A stretch of DNA of 17,441 bases from Chitinophagaceae bacterium UBA3961 (lineage in GTDB: Bacteria > Bacteroidota > Bacteroidia > Chitinophagales > Chitinophagaceae). The stretch lies in assembly GCA_002385265.1 (NCBI GenBank), contig DGDD01000273.1, positions 1 through 17,441 of the forward strand, in the 5' to 3' direction. Made by a program: the position numbers and the translations under genes. The notes under the pieces were generated by a model. The model had not been told where the DNA came from. It saw only the letters and a program-made list of their open reading frames with translations, and did no database searches. Numbering within the stretch: position 1 is the stretch's first letter; every line of letters begins with the position of its first letter. Positions 8,569 to 15,402 of this stretch are shown here, piece by piece.

Positions 8569-9657
8569 ATGAAACGTATCAATTTTCTATTAAAATGGGG
8601 CATACTATCAGTATTTATGTTTCCGGCATTCGGGTATACCCAAAATCTGCTTACCAATCCTGATTTTTCAAGTGGGCATTCTGGCTGGAACTATAACGGC
8701 AACTCAGTAGAAACCAATCCGGCAAGCACCTATGGTGGTTCAGGCTCTAATCGTTGTGCCGAAATCGACAATCAAGTTGGATTATCGCAACGGGTTGCTG
8801 TAATTCCGGGCAATTACTATCAATTTACAATCAAAGCCACCCGAAGACCCAATTCCGGAACACCTGCAGCTGTAGGTATTCGAATAAACATTCGCGGAAC
8901 GCTAACATCAACAAATTATATCAATAAAACAAGGGTATACAATAATGGCAGTTTCTCTTATTCAAATGACGTTTCATCTTTCTACATCCCTATCCTCAGC
9001 GCTGAAACTTTTGTTGTTATTTCAATTACAGCATTCAACAATAGCACTACCACAGGTGTAATTGTCGACGATTTAGCTTTGCTTCAAGTTTCTGCCACTA
9101 CTTTTCTTCCTGTTAGTTTTAGCGATTTCTCAGGAACAGTTCAAAACAACAAGGTATTTCTAAATTTTAGCACCGATCAAGAAACAAACAACAATCGATT
9201 TGAAATTGAAAGAGCACGACTTGGAGGGGCCTTTACGGTAGTGGGTAAAATTGATCCAACAAATACTTCCATCAGGCAGTCTTATTCCTTTACAGACAAT
9301 CCTCCCGTTGCAGGAACGTATCAATATCGAATCAAACAAATTGACAATGATGGAAAATCGACCTACACCAAAGTCATTTCCTTGAAGTTGATCACATTGG
9401 CCGAACAAATTGCAGTTTTTCCCACATTAGCACAAACAAAGATCAATTTCGCATTGGCTGTGAGTGAACCTACGCCACTTCAAATCATAGTATCAGATAC
9501 CAAGGGAAGAATTCTGATACATAAAGTACAAACAATCTTCGCAGGGGCCAACCAGCAAACAATAATGGTTGATCAATTACCTTCAGGCCTGTACTATTTA
9601 CAGATCAAAAACACCTCCCAAACTATTCAATATACTAGCAGTTTTCAAAAGCAATAA
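8569..9657 (+). CDS. T9SS type A sorting-domain protein with CBM-like domain (copy A)
   Basis: 362 residues. A signal peptide (~1-25, ending GYTQ) leads into a jelly-roll domain of the carbohydrate-binding CBM4/9-like kind at ~26-172. Its marks are the opening N-L-TNPDFSSG-GW pattern, a VGLSQRVAV-PG-YYQFT strand and the closing VIVDDLALL. Residues ~175-272 are the Fn3-like module common in Bacteroidota (LPVSFSDF, then DQETNNNRFEIERA, then YRIKQIDNDGKSTY). Residues ~283-362 form a type A C-terminal sorting domain, with TKGRIL and LPSGLYYLQI as the typical strands and FPTLA where many family members have YPNP. It should cross the inner membrane by Sec and be exported to the surface by T9SS. No catalytic domain is present, so adhesion or glycan binding is a guess. 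It is the most divergent of three tandem paralogues and has its own terminator. Confidence 0.85.
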   Translation: MKRINFLLKWGILSVFMFPAFGYTQNLLTNPDFSSGHSGWNYNGNSVETNPASTYGGSGSNRCAEIDNQVGLSQRVAVIPGNYYQFTIKATRRPNSGTPAAVGIRINIRGTLTSTNYINKTRVYNNGSFSYSNDVSSFYIPILSAETFVVISITAFNNSTTTGVIVDDLALLQVSATTFLPVSFSDFSGTVQNNKVFLNFSTDQETNNNRFEIERARLGGAFTVVGKIDPTNTSIRQSYSFTDNPPVAGTYQYRIKQIDNDGKSTYTKVISLKLITLAEQIAVFPTLAQTKINFALAVSEPTPLQIIVSDTKGRILIHKVQTIFAGANQQTIMVDQLPSGLYYLQIKNTSQTIQYTSSFQKQ

Positions 9658-9679
9658 CTACTTTGTTTTATCATCAACG

Positions 9680-9714
9680 AGCGTCCTATTCTTCACTGAA
9701 TGGGGCGCTTTTTT
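9680..9714 (+). terminator. intrinsic terminator after T9SS copy A
   Basis: A 12-bp stem (AGCGTCCTATTC with GAATGGGGCGCT, including G-U pairs) around a six-base loop is followed at once by six T residues. It starts 22 bp after the stop codon of copy A, so the second copy needs its own promoter. Confidence 0.85.
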
Positions 9715-9722
9715 ATTGTAGT

Positions 9723-9859
9723 AAACTTCCTAAACTTGGAAAAAAAATCCAAAACTGGGAATGTAAGTAATTCGCCAAAAATGCAAAAACATGATTATGA
9801 TGTAATTACATTTTGGCATAAGGCTAGTATTCTATTGAATACCCTTAATTACTTATTTT
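9723..9859 (+). promoter_or_regulatory. upstream regulatory region of T9SS copy B, duplicated before copy C
   Basis: This ~137-bp stretch aligns with 11024-11161 at nearly the same distance from the start codon. Both begin with AAACTTCC, continue with a GGAA...TCC inverted repeat ending in GGGA, and share TTTTGGCA 49 bases before the ATG, then CTAGTATT, then an identical block running into the start codon. Here the first inverted repeat is short (TTGGA/TCCAA, 9736-9752). A second pairs GCCAAAAATG (9774-9783) with CATTTTGGC (9809-9817) with one bulge. TTTTGG at 9811 may be the -33 element; the -7 box is poor (TATTGAAT at 9833). Confidence 0.55.
9840..9855 (+). repeat. leader repeat before copy B, complementary to the 3' region
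   Basis: TACCCTTAATTACTTA stands four bases before the ATG and is identical to the repeat at 11142-11157. Its reverse complement recurs after copy B at 10971-10986 with one A-to-G change that still permits a G-U pair in RNA. Confidence 0.6.
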
Positions 9860-10951
9860 ATGAAAACAAATTCACTCAAATCAAAGATCCTTCTGATCGC
9901 CTTCATTTTGATGGCTACCTTTTCGAGCAAGGCTCAAAACATTCTTTTAAATTCATCTTTCAATTCAGGAAGCACCAACTGGAACTACAACGGTAATTTG
10001 GTTGAAATTAACCCCGTAAGTGCCTACGGTTCTAGCGGTAGTAACGCTGTTGCAGAAATTGATGTAGAAGTTGGATTAAGTCAAAGAGTTGCCATCACAA
10101 AAGGAGCTTCTTACCAGTTCACTTTCAAAGGTTCTCGCAGAACCAGCTCTGGAACACCATCAAGTGTTGCCATGCGAATTCGCGTAACAGGTGCAACCAG
10201 TGGTACCTATTATGTAAACACTACGAAAGCGTACACCAATACCAGTTTCTCTTTCGCAACACAGAGCTATTCTTTTAATATCCCATCAAGTTCAACAGAT
10301 TCTTATGTAGTTGTTAGCATGGTTGCGTATAATAATACCGGAACACTCGGTGTAATTGTAGATGATGTTCAATTGATCAACACAAGTGCAACCACTTCAC
10401 TTCCAGTTGTATTTGGAACCTTCTCTGCAACTGCTCAAAATAATAAAGTAACTATCAATTTTACCACTGAGCAAGAGATTAACAATGACCGCTTTGAAAT
10501 TGAACGTTCATCAAATGGCGTAGACTTCACTACTGTAGCCACTTTGAAAGGAACGAACACCTCAGTAACTCACCAATACAATGTAGTAGATGTACCTTCA
10601 ACAACCGGTACCTTTCAATATAGAATTCATCAAATTGATGTGGATGGTAAAAGTACTTATTCTAAAATTGTAGCAGTAAGAATGCTTACATCATCAGAGA
10701 ACTTCAAAGTTTTCCCAACTGTAGCAACTACTCAAGTAAATATTGCTTTGTCGTTAACTGAAACGAACACAATCTCAATCATGATTTTAGATGTACAAGG
10801 AAGAATTTACATGCAACAACAACAAGTAATTGGAAACGGAAGCAATCAACAATCGATCAATGTATCTTCTCTTTCAAAAGGAATGTACTATATACAAATC
10901 AAAAGCAACGATGGAAGCATTAAAATGACTCAGGCTTTTCAAAAAGCTTAA
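9860..10951 (+). CDS. T9SS type A sorting-domain protein with CBM-like domain (copy B)
   Basis: 363 residues with the same architecture as its neighbours: signal peptide ~1-26 (ending FSSKAQ); CBM4/9-like jelly roll ~27-175 (opening NSSFNSGSTNWNYNG, then VGLSQRVAITKG, closing GVIVDDVQL); Fn3-like module ~180-275 (LPVVFGTF, EQEINNDRFEIERSS, YRIHQIDVDGKSTY); and C-terminal sorting domain ~285-363 (VFPTVA, DVQGRIY, LSKGMYYIQI, AFQKA). It is expected to be secreted by the type IX system and fixed to or released from the surface. By eye it resembles copy C more than copy A, and with C it shares a duplicated upstream region and the first residues MKT, so B and C look like the more recent duplication. 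No enzyme motif was found. No clear terminator follows; repeats occupy the gap to copy C. Confidence 0.85.
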   Translation: MKTNSLKSKILLIAFILMATFSSKAQNILLNSSFNSGSTNWNYNGNLVEINPVSAYGSSGSNAVAEIDVEVGLSQRVAITKGASYQFTFKGSRRTSSGTPSSVAMRIRVTGATSGTYYVNTTKAYTNTSFSFATQSYSFNIPSSSTDSYVVVSMVAYNNTGTLGVIVDDVQLINTSATTSLPVVFGTFSATAQNNKVTINFTTEQEINNDRFEIERSSNGVDFTTVATLKGTNTSVTHQYNVVDVPSTTGTFQYRIHQIDVDGKSTYSKIVAVRMLTSSENFKVFPTVATTQVNIALSLTETNTISIMILDVQGRIYMQQQQVIGNGSNQQSINVSSLSKGMYYIQIKSNDGSIKMTQAFQKA

Positions 10952-10970
10952 ACTAATAAGGGAAGTATAG

Positions 10971-10986
10971 TAAGTAGTTAAGGGTA
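10971..10986 (+). repeat. inverted copy of the leader repeat, 3' of copy B
   Basis: TAAGTAGTTAAGGGTA is the reverse complement of the leader repeats at 9840 and 11142 apart from one base. A related, less exact copy (TAAGTATATAAAGGGTA) follows at 11003-11019. The copy lies 20 bp after the stop codon of copy B. Confidence 0.6.
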
Positions 10987-11023
10987 ACAATAAAGCTTTT
11001 AATAAGTATATAAAGGGTAGTCC

Positions 11024-11161
11024 AAACTTCCAACATTAGGAAAATATTTTCCTAATTTGGGAGATTTGGCATTTCAGCCAAATCATAAATAACTCTCTAT
11101 CAATTAGTTGAATTTTGGCACATCACTAGTATTACCTATACTACCCTTAATTACTTATTTT
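11024..11161 (+). promoter_or_regulatory. upstream regulatory region of T9SS copy C with two palindromes
   Basis: Homologous to 9723-9859. It contains a perfect 22-base palindrome at 11035-11056 (ATTAGGAAAAT and its mirror) and an 8-bp stem with a six-base loop at 11063-11084 (GATTTGGC/GCCAAATC). TTTTGGCA at 11113 sits 49 bases before the ATG exactly as before copy B and may be the -33 element; the matching -7 box is weak (TATACTAC near 11137). The perfect palindrome is the better-preserved form of the imperfect repeat before copy B and is a plausible operator. Confidence 0.6.
11142..11157 (+). repeat. leader repeat before copy C
   Basis: Identical to 9840-9855. With the following bases it gives a 29-base block shared exactly by both genes, running across the ATG into the second and third codons. 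Its complement, split by four bases, recurs at the stop of copy C (12241-12256). Confidence 0.6.
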
Positions 11162-12247
11162 ATGAAAACAGCAAATTTAACTAAAGCCTTGATCGCAACG
11201 TTGATCGTTTTTACTTCAGTAAATGCTTCTGCACAGAACATTCTCACCAACTCAGACTTCAATAGAGGAACAACAGGATGGACAAACAATAATACTGCTG
11301 TAGAAGTATTTACAGAAAACGTTTATGGTGGTCGCAGTACAACCAATTTCACTGCAGAAGTAGATGTTCAAGTTGGATTGAACCAAAGAGTAGCTATCAC
11401 TAAAGGAAATGGATATCAGCTTACTTTCAAAGCGAGCAGAAGAACAAATGGCGCTCCTAGCACAGTAGGTCTTTTGATCCGTGTTACCGGTGATAGAAGC
11501 GGTACAAACTATGTAAACGCTACTAGAAGTTTCACAAACACTTCTTTCGCTTTCTCTACCTTCACCTATACTTTCACTATTCCTACAAACAGCACTGATG
11601 CCAATGTAACTGTTATGTTTGCCGCCAACAACAACAATACTACTTTGGGAGTAATTATGGATGATATTCAATTGATCTCAGTTAGCACTAATAGCGCTCT
11701 TCCGGTAATTTTCGGTTCAGTAAAAGCAAGCGTTTTGAATAATAAAGTAAACATCGCTTTCACAACAGAACAAGAAAACAACAACAAAGAATTTAAAATT
11801 GAGCGTTCTTCAAACGGTGTAAACTTTGAAACAGTTGGTACAATTGCAGGTACTAATACAACTGTTACACATCAATATAGCTTCATTGATGTACCTTCTG
11901 TAGCAGGAACATTTCAATACAGAATTCGTCAAATTGATTTCGATGGCAAAAGCAGCTACTCTTCAGTAATGGTTGTACGTTTAAGCACTACTAACGATGC
12001 AATGAAACTGTTTCCTACAGTTGCCACAACTCAAGTTAATATTGCTGTAAGTTTAACAGATGCTACAACATTACAAATTGCAATTGTAGATGCTCAAGGC
12101 AGAATGGTAAGTTCACAAAATGTAAATGCATCAACCGGTGCGTTCCAACAGAGCTTGAATGTTGCCAATTTAAGCAAAGGAATCTACTATGTGAAAGTGG
12201 TAAACGCTCAAAACACAATCAACTTCGTTCAAGCTTTTCAAAAATAA
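11162..12247 (+). CDS. T9SS type A sorting-domain protein with CBM-like domain (copy C)
   Basis: 361 residues from the ATG at 11162; this start gives a normal signal peptide (MKTANLTKALIATL...ASAQ, ~24 residues) and matches the start context of copy B, whereas an in-frame upstream start at 11108 lies in the promoter region. Then come a CBM4/9-like jelly roll (~25-172, opening TNSDFNRGTTGW, closing GVIMDDIQL), an Fn3-like module (~178-272, LPVIFGSV, EQENNNKEFKIERSS, YRIRQIDFDGKSSY) and a type A sorting domain (~282-361, KLFPTVA, DAQGRMV, LSKGIYYVKV, AFQK). It is predicted to be a T9SS surface or secreted protein without a catalytic domain. Glycan binding is inferred only from the fold-like pattern. 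It is followed by a strong terminator shared with the convergent glucanotransferase gene. Confidence 0.85.
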   Translation: MKTANLTKALIATLIVFTSVNASAQNILTNSDFNRGTTGWTNNNTAVEVFTENVYGGRSTTNFTAEVDVQVGLNQRVAITKGNGYQLTFKASRRTNGAPSTVGLLIRVTGDRSGTNYVNATRSFTNTSFAFSTFTYTFTIPTNSTDANVTVMFAANNNNTTLGVIMDDIQLISVSTNSALPVIFGSVKASVLNNKVNIAFTTEQENNNKEFKIERSSNGVNFETVGTIAGTNTTVTHQYSFIDVPSVAGTFQYRIRQIDFDGKSSYSSVMVVRLSTTNDAMKLFPTVATTQVNIAVSLTDATTLQIAIVDAQGRMVSSQNVNASTGAFQQSLNVANLSKGIYYVKVVNAQNTINFVQAFQK

Positions 12248-12256
12248 GTAAGGGTA
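12241..12256 (+). repeat. leader-complementary repeat at the stop of copy C
   Basis: AAAATAAGTA followed by AGGGTA overlaps the stop codon. The first ten bases are complementary to the ten bases immediately before the ATG of copy C (11152-11161), and the last six to 11142-11147, leaving a four-base bulge in the leader. Confidence 0.45.
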
Positions 12257-12268
12257 AGGCTTTCGTTA

Positions 12269-12304
12269 AATAAGAGGCCCGCCAATTGGCGGGCCTTGCT
12301 TATT
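12269..12304. terminator. bidirectional terminator between copy C and the glucanotransferase gene
   Basis: A perfect 20-base GC-rich palindrome (GGCCCGCC-AATT-GGCGGGCC, 12276-12295) is flanked by AATAAG and CTTATT, which extend the stem past a small internal loop. It sits 22 bp after the plus-strand stop and 28 bp from the minus-strand stop. T-rich tails are present but short in both directions, so it probably serves both genes. Confidence 0.75.
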
Positions 12305-12331
12305 AAACAATGATTATAAATGATACTCAAG

Positions 12332-14986
12332 CTACAAACGGTTGCTTTGTTTGATCATATCTTTCAACTCCTGGTTGAAGTCTTTTTCTTTGATCAACTT
12401 TTCCAGATTCAGGTGCATTCTGTATTGCCAGTAATGTTTAGGATTTGCAGGAATATTAATTCGTTCTTCATGTGGACTTTCTCTTCTTATGATAGGATCC
12501 ATTCCCAGTAAATCTTGCAATTGGAAAATACTCCACATCGCCGGTGAATAAAAATGCTGGAGCAGAATTTCTTTGTTTATCCATGCTTCGCAGAATGCAG
12601 GAGCTTCTCCATAATGACCAAGTTCTTGATTGAAAAAACGCTGCGTTTTTGCTCTGTCTTCTTCCCACCATCCTCTGATGGTACTCATATCGTGTGTAGA
12701 AGGTGTTACCACACTCATATAAGGTGCCGATTTGGGGTGAAAGAATTCAGCACCCAGCGCTTTAGGCATTCTTTGAATTTCAAGACTTAGAATTCCGAGT
12801 TGGCTCATTACATCCGGAACACATGAGGGAACGAGACCAAGATCTTCGCCACAAATCAACATATCAGTAGAACTTTTCAAAGCAGGAAGCTTCTCCATCG
12901 CTTCTTTCTTCCAATGTTCATCTTGACGTCTAAAAAAGTAATCAATATAAAGTTCTTTCAAATGGAACTGCAAATTCGAGTCAAGGTACTTGAAGGAATG
13001 CGTTTGCTCCATATTGAATCTAAAATGAAAGGCCGGTTCATTGGTATCTTTCGCTTCGAACAGCACAACATTTGCTGCCAGGTCCATTAGTGAGTTGGCG
13101 CAAAAGGAAGCATTTTCAAGATTAGATTTATCAAAATACTGCTCAATTTGACGTTGCGTTTGAAAACCTTCCTTCAATGAATAAGTTCCATCGGGATGCT
13201 GCTGTAAGTATTCTTTCAACTGGAGAGACGCTTCGCCGAAAAGATCAAATAAAACGGAATCAGTTATGTAAGGAGAACAAAGTCGGTGAGCATCAATGGT
13301 AACTCCTCTCCTGCTAAATTCATTCAAATAAACCGGTATCGAAGGAACAAATTGCCCCATGATGCCCTGTGTAGACTCCAATGGAATACTCCAAATACGG
13401 AAAAATCCGAGGATATGATCAATCCGAAAAGCGTCGAAATAGTGACCCATTTGAACAAATCGCTTATACCACCATTTGTATCCATCTTGCGCCATTCGTT
13501 CCCAATTATAGGTTGGGAATCCCCAATTCTGACCATGAACTGCAAAATCATCGGGGGGTGCACCTGCTTGGCGATCCATATGATAAAGTTCCGGCTCCAT
13601 CCAAGCATCAACACTGTTTCGATAGATACCAATTGGAATATCTCCTTTTACTATCAATCCATTGCTATGGGCATATTTTGTTGCTTCTGACAATTGGAGA
13701 TGTAAATGATATTGAATGAAATAGTGCAAGGCAACATCATCGTAGTTCTTTCCGCGTGGTGATACAAATCGGTCGATGGCTGATTTGCTATAAGTTCCAA
13801 AAGAAGGCCAAGTAGTGAAATCTGCTGTACCGTACTTGTCGCGTAATGCAGAAAAAGCAGCATAAGCAACCAGCCAATGTTTATTTTGTTCAAAGAATTG
13901 AAGGTAATCAGGATCTTTGAACAAGGTTTCCTTTTGCAAATGATACAACTCTTTCAAAGCGGCCCACTTCAGCTTCATCACTTGTTCATAGTCTACAACA
14001 GGAAGTGCATTCAACTCTTTTTGTTTTTTAGCAAGGGGCTTCAAAAGCTCTGCGTATTTTTTGCCTGCAACTTCTTCGAGATTTATAAAAATTGGATGCA
14101 ATGCAAAAGCTGAAATGGCAGCATAAGGGTAAGAATCCTGCCAAGTATGGGTTGCCGTAGTATCGTTTACCGGTAGTAATTGTATCAGCTTCATTCCTAC
14201 TTTTGCCGACCAATCGACTAACAGCTTTATGTCAGTAAACTCTCCAACTCCAAAACTCTGTTTTGAACGCAAGCTAAATACAGGAATGGCCACACCTGCA
14301 CCTTTCCAATTGGTGTTGGTCATCCGTAGAAAACCATCGTGCAAAATAGTTGCTACACTTTGTGCACCTTGAAAAATTCGATTGTCGCCGCTTTCAAATG
14401 TTTCAAATTCTTTTGATTTGGTATTGTAAATACCATATTTATAGGTAACACGCCCACTGTTCAATTTCACTTGAGCCCACCACCAATGTTTTGATTTTTT
14501 TAATAAGATCGGAGATTCAGTGTTCCAATTCCCTAATTCCCCCTCTCCAAGCAAACACACCACTTGATTCTTGCTCAAGAGAGGCGCTTTCACTTTGAAA
14601 CATGTAAACCCTTCTTGCAAGAAAAGCCCGCCATTTGCGTCCTTATGGTGATCCAACAAAACTTCTTGAAAAGGTTCGAGCAAAAATACATTGTCGTATT
14701 CCCCTGCATGGTTCCAAGTGTCAATTACCTGGATAAAGGAATTCCCCTCTAGATTAATGGTCCTGTCTTTTCCCCATTCATGAACAAAAGCGCCATCATC
14801 ATTTTTAAGAAGGTACTGATAGTTTAGCGGAATAACGGCATTTTCAATTTCTAAGGAAGTCCCCCAAAGTTCGGGATTGATGTATTCCAAATCAATGGTG
14901 TTTCCTTGTAAGTCGGGATGTTCAGACTTCAAGTGCAGTGTTTGGCCGAAACGTGTATGAAAACGAAGCGTAATTTGGATCCTCAT
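12332..14986 (-). CDS. malQ: 4-alpha-glucanotransferase, GH77, DPE2-type with N-terminal CBM20-like modules
   Basis: 884 residues, cytosolic, no signal peptide. The N-terminal ~240 residues look like two CBM20 starch-binding modules: one at ~1-100 and a second at ~125-230 with LLGEGELGNWNTESPILLKK. The GH77 domain starts near GVAIPVFSLRSKQSFGVGEF and contains IQLLPVNDTTATHTWQDSYPY. The nucleophile is Asp523 in FRIDHILGFF, the acid/base Glu714 in ICGEDLG, and the third acid Asp766 in STHDMSTIRGWW. Nucleophile and acid/base are 191 residues apart, against about 50 in short bacterial amylomaltases, so an insertion of about 140 residues splits the domain. CBM20 pair plus insertion is the layout of plant DPE2, which moves glucose between maltose and soluble glucans. 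A role in maltose/glycogen metabolism is therefore likely. It is convergent with copy C; no other glycogen gene is seen nearby. Confidence 0.93.
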   Translation of the reverse strand: MRIQITLRFHTRFGQTLHLKSEHPDLQGNTIDLEYINPELWGTSLEIENAVIPLNYQYLLKNDDGAFVHEWGKDRTINLEGNSFIQVIDTWNHAGEYDNVFLLEPFQEVLLDHHKDANGGLFLQEGFTCFKVKAPLLSKNQVVCLLGEGELGNWNTESPILLKKSKHWWWAQVKLNSGRVTYKYGIYNTKSKEFETFESGDNRIFQGAQSVATILHDGFLRMTNTNWKGAGVAIPVFSLRSKQSFGVGEFTDIKLLVDWSAKVGMKLIQLLPVNDTTATHTWQDSYPYAAISAFALHPIFINLEEVAGKKYAELLKPLAKKQKELNALPVVDYEQVMKLKWAALKELYHLQKETLFKDPDYLQFFEQNKHWLVAYAAFSALRDKYGTADFTTWPSFGTYSKSAIDRFVSPRGKNYDDVALHYFIQYHLHLQLSEATKYAHSNGLIVKGDIPIGIYRNSVDAWMEPELYHMDRQAGAPPDDFAVHGQNWGFPTYNWERMAQDGYKWWYKRFVQMGHYFDAFRIDHILGFFRIWSIPLESTQGIMGQFVPSIPVYLNEFSRRGVTIDAHRLCSPYITDSVLFDLFGEASLQLKEYLQQHPDGTYSLKEGFQTQRQIEQYFDKSNLENASFCANSLMDLAANVVLFEAKDTNEPAFHFRFNMEQTHSFKYLDSNLQFHLKELYIDYFFRRQDEHWKKEAMEKLPALKSSTDMLICGEDLGLVPSCVPDVMSQLGILSLEIQRMPKALGAEFFHPKSAPYMSVVTPSTHDMSTIRGWWEEDRAKTQRFFNQELGHYGEAPAFCEAWINKEILLQHFYSPAMWSIFQLQDLLGMDPIIRRESPHEERINIPANPKHYWQYRMHLNLEKLIKEKDFNQELKDMIKQSNRL

Positions 14987-15022
14987 CGTTAGAAATTTGC
15001 GAACAAGCGAAAGTATTACAAA

Positions 15023-15037
15023 GTGTACAAATTACAC
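15023..15037. promoter_or_regulatory. small inverted repeat between glucanotransferase and small-protein genes
   Basis: GTGTA-CAAAT-TACAC forms 5-bp arms about 37 bp upstream of the minus-strand glucanotransferase start, and is itself framed by GAACAA (15001) and TTGTTC (15041). A weak minus-strand -7 box (TACTTTCG, 15015-15008) lies between it and the gene. The position fits an operator, but the arms are short and the region is AT-rich. Confidence 0.25.
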
Positions 15038-15124
15038 AATTTGTTCAAAAAATGATTAGTATTTCATATATGATTGTTGAAAAAGCTCAAAAAAACATAC
15101 TCTTATTTGGCATAAAATCTTGGT

Positions 15125-15161
15125 TTTGAAGTGGATTATTTCAATTCAACCCTTATTTTTG
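15125..15161 (+). promoter_or_regulatory. Bacteroidota-type promoter of the small membrane protein gene
   Basis: TTTG at 15125-15128 and an exact TAnnTTTG box (TATTTTTG) at 15154-15161 are separated by 25 bases, slightly longer than usual. Transcription from about 15168 would leave a leader of ~11 bases, so translation would begin at the ATG at 15179 and not at the upstream GTG at 15131. Confidence 0.55.
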
Positions 15162-15178
15162 CAAAAAAGATTCGAAAA

Positions 15179-15334
15179 ATGGAGACTACACAAAAAAATA
15201 CCGCAGTATGGTGGGTTGTATTTTTTGCTTCAACCGGCCTTTTAGGATATGCAATTGCAAGTGAATGGGAATACCTAACGCTCATCATGCCGTTTGTTTG
15301 TACTTCATTTGTAAAAGCAATGGATATCATCTAA
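15179..15334 (+). CDS. small membrane protein, 51 residues, unknown function
   Basis: From the ATG at 15179 the product is METTQKNTAVWWVVFFASTG (first 20 residues) followed by a continuation rich in hydrophobic residues. There are two likely membrane segments: about residues 9-28, starting at AVWWVVFF, and about 32-48, YLTLIMPFVCTSFVKAM, joined by a short loop with SEWE. A hairpin in the inner membrane is inferred. I do not recognise a named family. The gene is supported by an exact -7 promoter box just upstream and a strong terminator 18 bp after the stop, making a compact self-contained unit between two minus-strand genes. The reverse strand has an overlapping open frame of similar length, but it lacks such signals. 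Confidence 0.65.
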   Translation: METTQKNTAVWWVVFFASTGLLGYAIASEWEYLTLIMPFVCTSFVKAMDII

Positions 15335-15352
15335 GAACAAATACTTATAATG

Positions 15353-15384
15353 AAAAAGGTAACAGCAAGCTGTTACCTTTTTTT
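15353..15384. terminator. strong intrinsic terminator, probably bidirectional
   Basis: A perfect 14-bp stem (AAAAAGGTAACAGC with its complement) closes on a very short loop and ends in seven T residues on the plus strand; the A-run gives a T-run on the minus strand. It lies between the convergent stops of the small membrane protein gene (15334) and the L,D-transpeptidase gene (15403). Confidence 0.9.
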
Positions 15385-15402
15385 ATTGCAATTGGTTAAT
15401 CT

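Noticed and set aside
9680..9714. Considered as a structured regulatory RNA or attachment site
   Set aside because: Stem, short loop and immediate T-run make it an ordinary intrinsic terminator.
9700..9996. Plus-strand frame overlapping the terminator, the promoter region and the start of copy B
   Set aside because: It begins inside the terminator stem and runs out of frame into copy B; its product resembles no protein family.
10952..11161. Considered as a short CRISPR-like array or insertion-element remnant because of repeated TAAGTA/AAGGGTA motifs
   Set aside because: Copies are few, vary in orientation and spacing, lack uniform spacers, and there is no transposase fragment or target-site duplication.
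11252..11671. 139-residue minus-strand open frame within T9SS copy C
   Set aside because: It lies wholly antisense to a well-supported gene, is Ser/Cys/Ile-rich as expected from the complement of Thr/Asn/Ala codons, and has no domain or promoter signal.
13286..13719. Overlapping plus-strand frames within the glucanotransferase gene
   Set aside because: They are shadows of the GH77 coding frame around its catalytic region, with no promoter or recognisable domain.
15136..15330. Minus-strand frame opposite the small membrane protein gene
   Set aside because: The plus strand has an exact promoter box and terminator and a sensible two-helix product; the minus-strand product lacks such support.
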